NCBI RefSeq assembly: GCF_003646465.1
Contig: NZ_QZEX01000002.1
Span: 1 to 64,000 of the forward strand
DNA from: Chachezhania antarctica
GTDB lineage: Bacteria > Pseudomonadota > Alphaproteobacteria > Rhodobacterales > Rhodobacteraceae
Length of the DNA: 64,000 nucleotides
Direction: 5' to 3'
A model generated the notes under the pieces. It was given only the letters and a program-made list of their open reading frames with translations. It ran no database searches and was not told the DNA's origin. Each line of letters opens with the position of its first letter. Position 1 is the first letter of the stretch. Made by a program: the position numbers and the translations under genes. Below, in pieces: positions 19,117 through 27,582 of this stretch.

Positions 19117-19836
19117 GTGACTGACCAGGACACCGATACCCGTTTCGCGATGACCGGAACCCCGGCGATGAGCGCGCATGTCCCCGCCTCGTCCCGGGTG
19201 TTCGAGGAACTGCGCGCGCGCATCATTGCCATGACCCTGCCGCCCGGCACGCGGCTGTCGCGGGCGGATCTGGCCGAAACCTTCGGCGTCAGCCAGTCGC
19301 CCATCCGCGAAGCGATGCTACGGCTGGAACAGGTGGGGCTTGTCGTGTCCTACCGCCAGTCCCGTACCGAGGTGACCTATATCGACCGCGCGCGCCTGCA
19401 CGAGGAAAGCTTCCTGCGCACGGGCATCGAATGCGAGGTGATCAACCACCTTGCCGCACAGGGCGCCGCCGCCGATCTGGGCAAGGCCCGCGGTATCCTG
19501 AAGATGCAGACGGCGCTGGCCGACGATCCCGACCAGATCGCCCTGTTCCGGGAACTGGACGAGGATTTCCACCGCCAGCTGTTCCGCGTCGCGGGGCACG
19601 AGGGGCTGCACGATCTGGTGCGCGAACGATCCAGCCAGATGTCGCGGCTGCGCACCCTCGACCTGCCCAGCAAGGGAAAGATGCAGTCGGTGATCGACGG
19701 TCACGCCGCGATCCTCGATGCGATCCACGCGGGCGACCGTCACGGTGCGGTCGACGCGATGCGCAAGCACCTGTCAGGCACCATCGACCGCCTGCCCGAG
19801 ATCGTCCGCCAATATCCGGATTGTTTTTCCCGCTGA
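19117..19836 (+). CDS. GntR-family (FadR subgroup) transcriptional regulator
   Basis: A 239-residue regulator. The N-terminal winged helix (about residues 25-90) contains RVFEELRARIIAMTLPPGTR, then SRADLAETFGVSQSPIREAMLRLEQ. A helical FCD ligand-binding domain follows, with metal/ligand residues in DEDFHRQLFRVAGHEGL and IDGHAAILDAIHAGDRHGAV. The start is GTG 19117 with AAGGGA upstream; ATG codons at residues 9 and 15 are alternatives. As the last gene of the TRAP operon it probably senses the sugar acid or a breakdown product and represses both divergent operons at the palindromes near 16240-16276. Confidence 0.9.
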   Translation: MTDQDTDTRFAMTGTPAMSAHVPASSRVFEELRARIIAMTLPPGTRLSRADLAETFGVSQSPIREAMLRLEQVGLVVSYRQSRTEVTYIDRARLHEESFLRTGIECEVINHLAAQGAAADLGKARGILKMQTALADDPDQIALFRELDEDFHRQLFRVAGHEGLHDLVRERSSQMSRLRTLDLPSKGKMQSVIDGHAAILDAIHAGDRHGAVDAMRKHLSGTIDRLPEIVRQYPDCFSR

Positions 19837-19847
19837 TCCGACGCGCG

Positions 19848-21434
19848 TTACGCGGCGATCGTTGGCTTTCCGTCCAGCGGCAGCGGGACCGGCGGATTGT
19901 GATGGACGACAACCACGCGCGGGTCCGCCGACAGGACGTTCCCGTCCGCGCCCAGCCCGTCGGCATCGCGGGCGTCCGCGACATCCCGGTAGAGCACGCT
20001 CGTCTTCCCGTTCTTCAGATCCGCCTCCGGCCTCGATCCGACCCCGATCCGGTTGTTCCTGATGCATGTGCCTGTCGCGGCGCTCCCCACCACGGTGATC
20101 CCGTGGAGCGCGTTTCCCGACACCGTATTGCCCCCCAGCACGCCATCATTGCCGATCCGGGCATTCGGCATGTGAAAGATCCCGATACCGGAATTGCCAT
20201 TGCCCAGGGCCCGGGCCCTGTCCACGTCCGCGCCGATGATGTTTCCGGCAATCGCGTTCCCCGGCATGGTTTCGAGAGGCTCCAGAACCGTGTCCGGGAC
20301 CGTCCGGACAACATCGCCACTCCGGACATCACGCGCAAAGGCCCGCCAGTTCGGTGCGTCGGGATTCGGGCCCATAACCAGAATGCCGAAGCGCTTGTTG
20401 GCGGAAATGACGTTGCCTTCGCCATCGCCCGCCCCGCCGACATGATTGCCCTGGCTCATGAAGAGCAACACGCCGTTCAGGCCATTCGGCAGCGCCGTGC
20501 GCCCCGCGGCATCGACGCCGATATGGTTCCCGACGATCCGGTTGCCCGTCGCCGGGGTGCGGCCGGCCGGCAGCATGTAGGTCTCGGGCAGGTCATTCTC
20601 GGGTCGCGGGGCGGAACTGTCGACATTGATGCCGTTGCGGGTGTTGCCTGAAATCACGTTGCCTTCACCGGCTGCCGCCCCACCGATCAAATTGTCGGAC
20701 GCGTGATAGACCAAAATCCCCGTCCTGCCGTTGGGCAGAGCCTGCTGCCCGGCCATGTCGCAGCCGATGACATTGCCAAAGACACGGGTCCGCCGCGTAT
20801 CCCCGCCCAGCACGAGGCCATAGAGGTCATTACCTGAAATGACATTTCCCGGCCCGATCCGGCTGTCGCGGGTGCCATAGGCCACGATCCCCTGGAGGTT
20901 GCCCTGGGCCGTGGTTCCGGCGCGGTCGCAGCCGATGCGGCTGTCGGTCAGCTGGAACCCCCGACCGCCGAGTACCGCCAGTCCCGCAACGCGGTTGCCG
21001 ACGACGACCAGCCTTTCGGCGGTACATTCATCGGCTTCGACCTGAAGCCCCACGCCGTTCCTGCGCAGGATGCAGTTGTGAACGACATGCCCGGCACGGC
21101 CGCGAAGCGCGATGCCCAGGAAAGCGCCCTCCACGATCAGGTTCTCGCACCGGCATGGGTTGGGCGAGGCGATTGCGATCGCCGTGCCCACGTCGCCAAG
21201 CAGGGTGCCGTCGATCGTGACGGCAGGCTCGCCCGCCGCGTCCACGGGGCCTTCGATCGAAACACAGCCGACCAGTTCGGGCAGCGGGGCTTCCAGCCGG
21301 ATCGTCCCGGCCGGTTGCAGATCGAAGACGACGCGGAAGGACAATCCGGGCTGGGCGTTAGACTGTTCCAGCGCGGCGCGCAGCGTCCCTGCCCCGTGGT
21401 CCGCCGCATCGGTCACTGTAAGCGATTGTGTCAA
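19848..21434 (-). CDS. Right-handed beta-helix repeat protein, downstream paralog
   Basis: A 528-residue protein that opens directly with the motif TVTDAADHGAGTLRAAL and continues as beta-helix rungs of the type GNxIGxDxxGxxALPNGxxGI (for example FGNVIGCDMAGQQALPNG and GNHIGVDAAGRTALPNGLNG) with NVISGN repeats. No signal peptide, membrane span or RTX repeat is seen. It is paralogous over its full length to the gene just upstream; both share the block HASDN.IGG...NVISGN.RNG. The TTG start at 21434 is chosen because it aligns exactly with the start of that paralog and begins after its stop. The family (NosD/pectate-lyase-like fold) includes polysaccharide lyases, epimerases, adhesins and tail spikes. 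It closes the glycan operon; the function is unknown. Confidence 0.8.
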   Translation of the reverse strand: MTQSLTVTDAADHGAGTLRAALEQSNAQPGLSFRVVFDLQPAGTIRLEAPLPELVGCVSIEGPVDAAGEPAVTIDGTLLGDVGTAIAIASPNPCRCENLIVEGAFLGIALRGRAGHVVHNCILRRNGVGLQVEADECTAERLVVVGNRVAGLAVLGGRGFQLTDSRIGCDRAGTTAQGNLQGIVAYGTRDSRIGPGNVISGNDLYGLVLGGDTRRTRVFGNVIGCDMAGQQALPNGRTGILVYHASDNLIGGAAAGEGNVISGNTRNGINVDSSAPRPENDLPETYMLPAGRTPATGNRIVGNHIGVDAAGRTALPNGLNGVLLFMSQGNHVGGAGDGEGNVISANKRFGILVMGPNPDAPNWRAFARDVRSGDVVRTVPDTVLEPLETMPGNAIAGNIIGADVDRARALGNGNSGIGIFHMPNARIGNDGVLGGNTVSGNALHGITVVGSAATGTCIRNNRIGVGSRPEADLKNGKTSVLYRDVADARDADGLGADGNVLSADPRVVVVHHNPPVPLPLDGKPTIAA

Positions 21435-21450
21435 CGGGCGTGCCCGGCAT

Positions 21451-23034
21451 TCATGCCTCGGCCTCGCCAGCCGTCGCGTCGGACTGCGCCGGTTCGTTGC
21501 GGATGACGACGCTGCGGCGGTTCTGGGGGATGAAATTGCCGAAGTCCCGCAGCGTCCCAAGGTCCAGCGCCTCGCCCGTGTTGCGGAACAGGATGCCGAT
21601 GCCTTCGTTGCGGATTTCATCGTCGGTCGTGGCCGCGGTGCCGATCCGGTTGTGGCTGAACTGCGTCCGCCGGACCAGATCGCCGCTCAGTGTCACGCCG
21701 TGCTGGGTGTTGCCGGAAATCGTGTTGCCGCTGCCCGGCTCCTCGTCGCCGATCACCGTGTTGGGCATGTAAAAGACGCCGATGCCGGAGTTTCCGTTGG
21801 GGATCGCGCGCTGGCCCGTGGCATCGGCCCCGATGATGTTGCCCAGGATCCGGTTGCCGGGTTCGTCCGTCAGGGGCGTCGCCTCGTCATCGGGGACGGT
21901 CTGGATCACTTCGTTCGCCTTACGGTCCAGCGCGAACAGACGCCAGTTCGGCCGGTCCGGGTTCGGTCCCGTGACGTTGATCCCGAACCGCGCGTTCCCC
22001 GACAGGACATTGCCTTCTCCGGGCGCCGCGCCGCCGATCTGGTTGTCCTGGCTCATGAACAGAAGGACGCCGCTCAACCCATTGGGCAGCGCTGCAGTGC
22101 CGGACGCATCGACGCCGATATGGTTGCCGATGACCCGGTTCCGCCTCGACGGGCTGCGGGGGCCCACGCCGATATCCTCTTCCGACATGGCCGACAGCGG
22201 CCGCATCGCGGAACTGTCGATGTTCACGCCGTTGCGCAGATTGCCCGAGATCACGTTCCGCTGTTCGGGCCGGGCGCCGCCGATCACGTTGTCCGACGCA
22301 TGAAAGACCAGAATGCCCGACCGGGTGTTCGGCACTGGTTGAGCCCCGGTCGCATCGCAACCGATGAAATTGCCGAACACGTGGTTCCCGCGCGAGCGCC
22401 CGCCGACGATTGAAAGCCCGTAGACCCGGTTGCCCGAGATGACGTTGCCCGGCCCGACCCGGCAGTCCTGCGCGTTGCTCAGCACCAGGCCACTGCGGTT
22501 GGGTTCGGCCTCCGTGCCACTCCGGTCGCAGCCGACGCGGCTGTCCGTCAGGGTGAACCGGTCGACCTCGAGCACGCTGATCCCCTGCGCGCGGTTGCGT
22601 GTCGCGATCACCCCGTCGGCCCGGCAATCGTCGCTTTTCACCAAAAGGCCGATGGTGTTGCGGGTCAGGATACAGTTGCAGACGGCATGTCCGCCGGCGC
22701 CCTTCAGCACAAGGCCCACCATGGCGCCCGTAAGGATCAGGTTGCGAATCTCGCAGGGCGCACTGGCCTCCACCCTGAGCACGCAATCCTTTTGGGAATC
22801 CGCCCCGTGCACCGTGATTAACGGCGCGCCGTCTTCGCCGACGGGCGCATCGATCAGGCCCCGGCCCGCGATATCCGGAAGACTTTTCTTAAGCCTGATC
22901 CCATGCTGCCCGTCCGGCAGGTGGAAGAGGATGCGGTACGGTGTGTCCGGCGCCTTGTTCATGGCCACGATGGCGGCCCTGAGCGTGCCGGGGCCGCGGT
23001 CCGCCGCATCGGTTACGAGGAGGTCTTCTCGCAC
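21451..23034 (-). CDS. Right-handed beta-helix repeat protein, upstream paralog
   Basis: A 527-residue protein starting LLVTDAADRGPGTLRAAI, the motif usually found behind a signal peptide in secreted beta-helix proteins, but here within residues 5-22 of the GTG start and without any signal peptide. Rungs are plain: GNHIGVDASGTAALPNGLSG, GNIIGADATGQRAIPNGNSG and repeated NVISGN. It is nearly the same length as the downstream paralog and collinear with it, so the pair arose by tandem duplication. It lies 88 bp after the sulfotransferase gene on the same strand. It may be a glycan-modifying enzyme (lyase or epimerase) or a structural surface or spike protein; catalytic residues cannot be picked out. 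Confidence 0.82.
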   Translation of the reverse strand: MREDLLVTDAADRGPGTLRAAIVAMNKAPDTPYRILFHLPDGQHGIRLKKSLPDIAGRGLIDAPVGEDGAPLITVHGADSQKDCVLRVEASAPCEIRNLILTGAMVGLVLKGAGGHAVCNCILTRNTIGLLVKSDDCRADGVIATRNRAQGISVLEVDRFTLTDSRVGCDRSGTEAEPNRSGLVLSNAQDCRVGPGNVISGNRVYGLSIVGGRSRGNHVFGNFIGCDATGAQPVPNTRSGILVFHASDNVIGGARPEQRNVISGNLRNGVNIDSSAMRPLSAMSEEDIGVGPRSPSRRNRVIGNHIGVDASGTAALPNGLSGVLLFMSQDNQIGGAAPGEGNVLSGNARFGINVTGPNPDRPNWRLFALDRKANEVIQTVPDDEATPLTDEPGNRILGNIIGADATGQRAIPNGNSGIGVFYMPNTVIGDEEPGSGNTISGNTQHGVTLSGDLVRRTQFSHNRIGTAATTDDEIRNEGIGILFRNTGEALDLGTLRDFGNFIPQNRRSVVIRNEPAQSDATAGEAEA

Positions 23035-23122
23035 GTTCTTCTTGCTCCCCGACGTGTAGTGTCAGCCCGGTCCGGCCCGTTCCCGATTTGCCGGCCCATC
23101 ATGTCATGACCGCAACCGGCGT

Positions 23123-23899
23123 CTAGCCGATACCGATCGGGCTGAAATCGATGTCGGGATAGTAGGCGCACATGTTGCGAACCTTGTCCTTCAGCGCCTC
23201 GTCCAGACCCTCGCCCCGTCCGGCCACGCCCACGTTCTTGCGCGTGGCGCTGGCGCCGGCCATTTCGACCGCGGCCTTGATCGCCGGCGGGCCTGCGCGC
23301 ACCTCGCTGTAATCCAGCACCTGCTTCAGCACCGCGGCGGGATCCTGCACCAGGTCCTCGTACCGCAGCATCAGCTTTTCGTCCGACAGGTACCAGCTGA
23401 CATAGAAATGGATGTACCACGGAATGGCCATGTCGACGATAAACGCGTGCATCTTGGTGTCTTCCCACTGCGCCATCTCTTCGGTGACGTAGGCGGCGGG
23501 CGTGAACACGCTTTCCTTGGCGAAGTGATCGCGCAGCGAATAGACCACGTCGAACAGGTTGCGCACCAGAACCACGGGCACGATGCCGAACTGGTCGATC
23601 AGGTTCTGGGTTTCGTAATTGTGCTTCACATGGTGCTGGAAGACGAAACCGCGGGGCGACGGGATCTGTTTCAACAGGTCGCTGCGCCGGATCGCCTGAC
23701 GCAGGATGCGGGTGGTGTCGAAGGCCTCGCGCAGTTCCTTTTCCACCAGCTCCTGTTCGCGCCGGCGGTAGGACGGCACGGCCTTTTCCTTGCGGAACCC
23801 GGGAACCGAGGCGACCATCGTCGACAGGAAGGTCGATCCGCTTTTCGGCATGCAGGCAACGAGAATGCCGTAGTTCTTCGGTCCGGCGGGTTGTTCCAT
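23123..23899 (-). CDS. Sulfotransferase family protein
   Basis: A 258-residue cytosolic sulfotransferase that would transfer sulfate from PAPS. The 5'-phosphosulfate loop is ILVACMPKSGSTFLSTMVA (about residues 11-29). The 3'-phosphate motif is VPVVLVRNLFDVVYSLRDHF (about residues 105-125), and LMLRYEDLVQDPAAVLKQVL is also typical. The C-terminus VGVAGRGEGLDEALKDKVR matches the usual end motif. I chose ATG 23899 (GAGAGA upstream); the frame extends to 24064 into the SGNH gene. In the glycan operon it probably sulfates the sugar or the carrier polysaccharide. Confidence 0.87.
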   Translation of the reverse strand: MEQPAGPKNYGILVACMPKSGSTFLSTMVASVPGFRKEKAVPSYRRREQELVEKELREAFDTTRILRQAIRRSDLLKQIPSPRGFVFQHHVKHNYETQNLIDQFGIVPVVLVRNLFDVVYSLRDHFAKESVFTPAAYVTEEMAQWEDTKMHAFIVDMAIPWYIHFYVSWYLSDEKLMLRYEDLVQDPAAVLKQVLDYSEVRAGPPAIKAAVEMAGASATRKNVGVAGRGEGLDEALKDKVRNMCAYYPDIDFSPIGIG

Positions 23900-23918
23900 G
23901 TATCTCTCGTCCAATCGC

Positions 23919-24548
23919 TCAGAAGGAAAGCAGGCGGGCAAGGTCGGCCGCGTAGGCCTCGAGGCCCGCATCGTTGAAATGCGTATCGTCGCGGCGGAAA
24001 TCGCTGCCCAGACGGTCAAGGTTCGGTCCGGCACTAATGTCCGGGATGGTGTCGGCAAGTTCAACCTGCGCCGCGATCACCGCCGGCGAAACCACGCCCA
24101 TCCGGTAGGAACTCTGGCACAGGAGCCAGGGCGTCTGGCCGATCCGGTCGACCACCGCGTCGTACATGCGCCGGAACGTGGCGACGTAATCGGATTGCGT
24201 CGTTTCCAGCAGCGTATCCTTTTCGCCCTGCTGGAAGACGACCTGGGTCACCCCCTTGCAGTCGCCTGCGTCAATACGGGTTTGCAGCATCTCGAAGCAC
24301 GGCCCGCCCGGCGCCCATTCTTCGATGGACGTCCCGCCCTGCGCCGCGAGCGTGACGCGAATGGGTCGGTCCGGGGTGGCCAGCCGGGTCCAGACACTGC
24401 CCAGATCGCCCGTTCCGCCCGGCACAGGATCGGCCAGCGGCAGGGTTTCCCCCAGCAGCACGACATCGGAGCCCGGCACCGACCGGCGTTCGCCGCAGTA
24501 GTTGGCAAGGTTCGACTGGCCAAGACCAAGGATATGAGGACGTGTCAT
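23919..24548 (-). CDS. SGNH/GDSL esterase, sialate O-acetylesterase (SASA)-like
   Basis: A 209-residue hydrolase. Block I is ILGLGQSNLANYC with the nucleophile Ser, block II is AAQGGTSIEEW, QQGEKDT resembles the SASA-family QGE block, and the catalytic Asp/His pair is in DDTHFNDAGLEAYA near the C-terminus. The GQSN form of block I is typical of the SASA and CE6 carbohydrate esterases. It likely removes O-acetyl groups from a glycan, which would match the acyltransferase encoded in the same operon. No signal peptide is visible, so a cytosolic action on the precursor is suggested. Confidence 0.8.
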   Translation of the reverse strand: MTRPHILGLGQSNLANYCGERRSVPGSDVVLLGETLPLADPVPGGTGDLGSVWTRLATPDRPIRVTLAAQGGTSIEEWAPGGPCFEMLQTRIDAGDCKGVTQVVFQQGEKDTLLETTQSDYVATFRRMYDAVVDRIGQTPWLLCQSSYRMGVVSPAVIAAQVELADTIPDISAGPNLDRLGSDFRRDDTHFNDAGLEAYAADLARLLSF

Positions 24549-24557
24549 AGGGCGCGC

Positions 24558-25733
24558 CTAGACCGACGGTTTCATGAGCAGGCCCTGACAGGTGGGCAGC
24601 GGCATGATCTCGACCCCCAGTTCCTCGGCCAGCGCATTCAGGGCGCGGCGCTGGGGCCCGTGCTGTTCGAAACCGTAATCGTCGAAGATCACCGGCGCGC
24701 CGGGGACGAGTTTCGGCCAGAAGTATCGCAACGCCTCCACCTCGGGTTCGGCCACGTTCATGTCGATATGCAGGAACGCCACCTTCTCGCCATCGAACTG
24801 CTCCAGCGTCTCGGGCACGATGCCGGGAACGACGCGCGTGAACGGCTGATCCTTGGTGATATTCTTCACGTGGGACAGCACATCGGGATAGCGTTCGTCC
24901 TTGATCAGGCTGACGGTGCGTTCCTCTTCGGTCAACTGGTCGGGTTCCAGCCCGCGATAGGTGTCGAACAGGAAGAACCGACGGTCGGCGAAGGCGTCGT
25001 CCCCCAGATAGGCGATCACCGCCTGGGAGGAGCCGCCCTTGTCGACCCCGCATTCCACAAAATCGCCCTTCAGCCGCGCCGCATGTTTGGCCATCCGCAT
25101 CAGCGTCAGCATCCGCCAGCGAACGTCGCGGCCCCATGCGGACAAGTGGCGGGCCTTCTGGTAGGCGGCTTCGAAGCGGTCGTCGGATTGCCAGTCGATA
25201 TTGGCCTGCGTGACGATCCCGTCCTCGATTGATTGCGCCTTCGACACGATCCGAAGCAGTTCATCCAGCGCCGGCCGGCCGATCCGTTCCCCCGTGTCCT
25301 GGGCCGCGATCTCGTTCAGCCGCTTCAGGAAATGCCCGTATTGAGGCGGGAAATCGGCCGCGCGCATGATCCGCTGGAGCGTGTCATGGGTAAAGGGCCG
25401 CCCCGTTGCCGCCTGCAACAGCGCCTTCTGGAGCGGGGTGAGTTCCGTCCGGCCCAGCACGATGGGCAGCATCAGTGCGGCCGCCGATTTGTCGACGTCG
25501 TAATGGTCGAGCACCGCCGGCAGTTCGCGGTGAAGCCCGATCTTGCGCGTCGTCGGGGGGTCGAACTCGAAGACCGGGGCGGCGGGTTCTTCCTCGGTCG
25601 CTGGCGGGTCGATCACGAAAGTGTCGTCTTCGACCAGCAGGAACGGGAACGACACGTCCTTCACGAAGCCAAGTCCGTGGTCGGGTTTCGCTTGTGTCGC
25701 TTCGGCGGGCTTCGCGGTGTCAGAGTTTGACAT
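24558..25733 (-). CDS. TylF/MycF-family O-methyltransferase with a long N-terminal extension
   Basis: A 391-residue protein. The C-terminal half (about residues 195-391) is a TylF/MycF-type SAM-dependent methyltransferase: KGDFVECGVDKGGSSQAVIA (SAM site), FFLFDTYRGLEPDQLTEEE, FLHIDMNVAEPEVEALRYFW (metal site) and VIFDDYGF. The first ~190 residues do not resemble the family. They are acidic and Pro-rich up to about residue 62, then helical (HRELPAVLDHYDVDKSAAAL, ELTPLQKALLQAATGRPF), and may recruit a partner or carrier. The gene overlaps the glycosyltransferase stop by 14 bp. It probably O-methylates a sugar hydroxyl. Confidence 0.82.
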   Translation of the reverse strand: MSNSDTAKPAEATQAKPDHGLGFVKDVSFPFLLVEDDTFVIDPPATEEEPAAPVFEFDPPTTRKIGLHRELPAVLDHYDVDKSAAALMLPIVLGRTELTPLQKALLQAATGRPFTHDTLQRIMRAADFPPQYGHFLKRLNEIAAQDTGERIGRPALDELLRIVSKAQSIEDGIVTQANIDWQSDDRFEAAYQKARHLSAWGRDVRWRMLTLMRMAKHAARLKGDFVECGVDKGGSSQAVIAYLGDDAFADRRFFLFDTYRGLEPDQLTEEERTVSLIKDERYPDVLSHVKNITKDQPFTRVVPGIVPETLEQFDGEKVAFLHIDMNVAEPEVEALRYFWPKLVPGAPVIFDDYGFEQHGPQRRALNALAEELGVEIMPLPTCQGLLMKPSV

Positions 25734-26742
25734 AGGTCGCCTCCTCCCCTTTGTTGTCCGAAGACGTCAGCGTCGTCGACAGGTTCCTGGCGATGAAGGT
25801 CATCCGGTCAAGATACTGTCCGCGCGTGTCGGTGCCCGGCTCGAACATCTCGTCAAAATGGAACTTGGCCTGCTGGACGTTCTTCGACTGGTAGGGCGGT
25901 ACATCCTTGAACCCGGCCTGCTTGTGCGGGGGCGAGCCCGCAAGCGCGCTGATCCGCCGGTTCACGGAGCGTTTCACGGTCATGTGCGCCGTTTCCCGAT
26001 CCATCCCGTCGATCAGCACCAGCCGTTCGGTCATCAGCTCGATCAGGCGCAGCACCTCGTCGGCGTGGTTCAGGAACGTCTCTTCATCGGCCATGCGGAA
26101 GTAGCTGTGGACGTAATTGCGCGTGCAGTAGAACCCCAGCTTGGGCAGACCCACGATCTTGCCGTAGGACAGGTCCATCAGGCCCACGGCAAGGTCGAAG
26201 AAGCCCGGCACGTGCCAGTCCTTCAGGAACTCGTACCGCCGGATCAGGTGCTCGCGCCGCGCCACGGCATAGGTCGTGGTGAAGGGCAGCTGGGAAAAGC
26301 CGCGCATCCGCCCGGCGAACGTGGGCTGTGCAATCGTGCGCGCCGGATCCAGCCGCACACCTGCCGTGGCGGCCGTCTTGACCATGATGTGGACAAGATA
26401 GCCCGCCACGCAGACGACATCGGGATCGGTCTCCAGCCGCTTGCGCCCCATTTCCAGCGTTTCGAGGATGGCGTAATCGTCATCGGCGGCCATGACGATG
26501 TAGTCGTCGTCGATATCCGACAGCACCGTCAGCAGGCGGTCGAACAGGGACATCTCGCTGTCAAAGGGGCGATAATCGATGTCCAGCTCCGTCTTGGTGC
26601 ACAGCGCCGCGTTCTGCGCCTTGTAGTCTTCCGTGCTGCCGTCGGCGATGATGAGACGCGCCTGTGGATAGAAGCGCGCATAGAAGCCCAGCACCCCGGC
26701 CAGCGAGGTCGAGCGATTGCGTGTCGGTATCAGAAGCCGCAT
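25720..26742 (-). CDS. TIGR00180-type glycosyltransferase (GT2-like)
   Basis: A 340-residue cytosolic glycosyltransferase. It begins with a nucleotide-sugar fold (MRLLIPTRNRSTSLAGVLGF, ARLIIADGS). Its diagnostic element is DDDYIVMAADDDYAILETLE (about residues 77-96), the TIGR00180 form of the DxD metal/sugar-nucleotide motif. It likely transfers the CDP-linked deoxysugar, or another sugar, made by the upstream genes. It lies 18 bp after the CmcI-like gene. It is the only clear glycosyltransferase in the operon, so the cluster cannot by itself build a long repeat unit. Confidence 0.82.
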   Translation of the reverse strand: MRLLIPTRNRSTSLAGVLGFYARFYPQARLIIADGSTEDYKAQNAALCTKTELDIDYRPFDSEMSLFDRLLTVLSDIDDDYIVMAADDDYAILETLEMGRKRLETDPDVVCVAGYLVHIMVKTAATAGVRLDPARTIAQPTFAGRMRGFSQLPFTTTYAVARREHLIRRYEFLKDWHVPGFFDLAVGLMDLSYGKIVGLPKLGFYCTRNYVHSYFRMADEETFLNHADEVLRLIELMTERLVLIDGMDRETAHMTVKRSVNRRISALAGSPPHKQAGFKDVPPYQSKNVQQAKFHFDEMFEPGTDTRGQYLDRMTFIARNLSTTLTSSDNKGEEATYVKL

Positions 26743-26760
26743 GATGGATTCGCCCTGCCC

Positions 26761-27582
26761 TTAGACGCGTTTCAGGATACCGTCCGGGCACACCGTCAGC
26801 ATCAGCTTGTCCAGCGCTTCGGTGTGCATCTCCAGCTTCAGCGGATCGCCGTCACGCGCGGTGCGGCCTTCGCCGTTCAGCAGTTCGAGATACTTCCAGA
26901 CCGCCGTCTTCGGGTTGTCGCCCGGCGCCCACGGGCGGTTCGGGAACATGTCTTCGGGCATGTCCTCGACCACCGTGTCGAACACCACGCAGATGCTGTC
27001 CTTGGAGGTCAGCGGCGCGTAAAGCTCAAGTTCGCCCATCACGTGATCATGAGTGTGGTTGGAATCGAGCGCCACCATCACTTTCGCGCCCTCGGGGATC
27101 AGCGCCTCGGCCTGATCGGCGATGGCCTTGTCGATGGACGAGCCCTGCACCATCTCGATGTAAGAACTCAGCGGGTGGCTTTCGATGGCGTTGCGGTTGT
27201 GCTCGCGGATGTCGATGTCGATACCGATCACCTTCCGCTTCGATTCCGCCGGGTTGAAGCTGGTGCCCGCTTCCAGCGCATCACACACATCCAGCATCGA
27301 CAGAAGCGACGCGCTGAGCATCAGCGATCCGCCATGCGCGATGCCGGTTTCAAGGATCACGTCGGGACGGGTTTCCCACACAAGCTCCTGAAACCCCACG
27401 ATATCCGCCGGCACCTGGATGATCGGACGGCCGGCCCAGGCGAAGTTGTACATGTACATTTCGCGGAACGCGGTTTCCATCCACGTATTGCTGGCCGCCT
27501 GCCAGTCGCTTTTGGCGGGATAGGTGGCAATGCGTTCGGTCCGTTCCTGGACGAACTGGGCGATCGGATCATTCTGTGTCAT
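26761..27582 (-). CDS. CmcI/cephalosporin-hydroxylase family methyltransferase
   Basis: A 273-residue member of the CmcI family. It has PDVILETGIAHGGSLMLSAS (the SAM-binding loop of the family), KVIGIDIDIREHNRNAIESH, VMVALDSNHTHDHVMGELEL (metal ligands) and VVFDTVVEDMPEDMF. The cephalosporin-hydroxylase name comes from an antibiotic pathway; most relatives sit in O-antigen and surface-glycan clusters and are presumed sugar O-methyltransferases, as this one is. It overlaps the stop of the NAD-dependent epimerase gene by 14 bp. Confidence 0.85.
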   Translation of the reverse strand: MTQNDPIAQFVQERTERIATYPAKSDWQAASNTWMETAFREMYMYNFAWAGRPIIQVPADIVGFQELVWETRPDVILETGIAHGGSLMLSASLLSMLDVCDALEAGTSFNPAESKRKVIGIDIDIREHNRNAIESHPLSSYIEMVQGSSIDKAIADQAEALIPEGAKVMVALDSNHTHDHVMGELELYAPLTSKDSICVVFDTVVEDMPEDMFPNRPWAPGDNPKTAVWKYLELLNGEGRTARDGDPLKLEMHTEALDKLMLTVCPDGILKRV

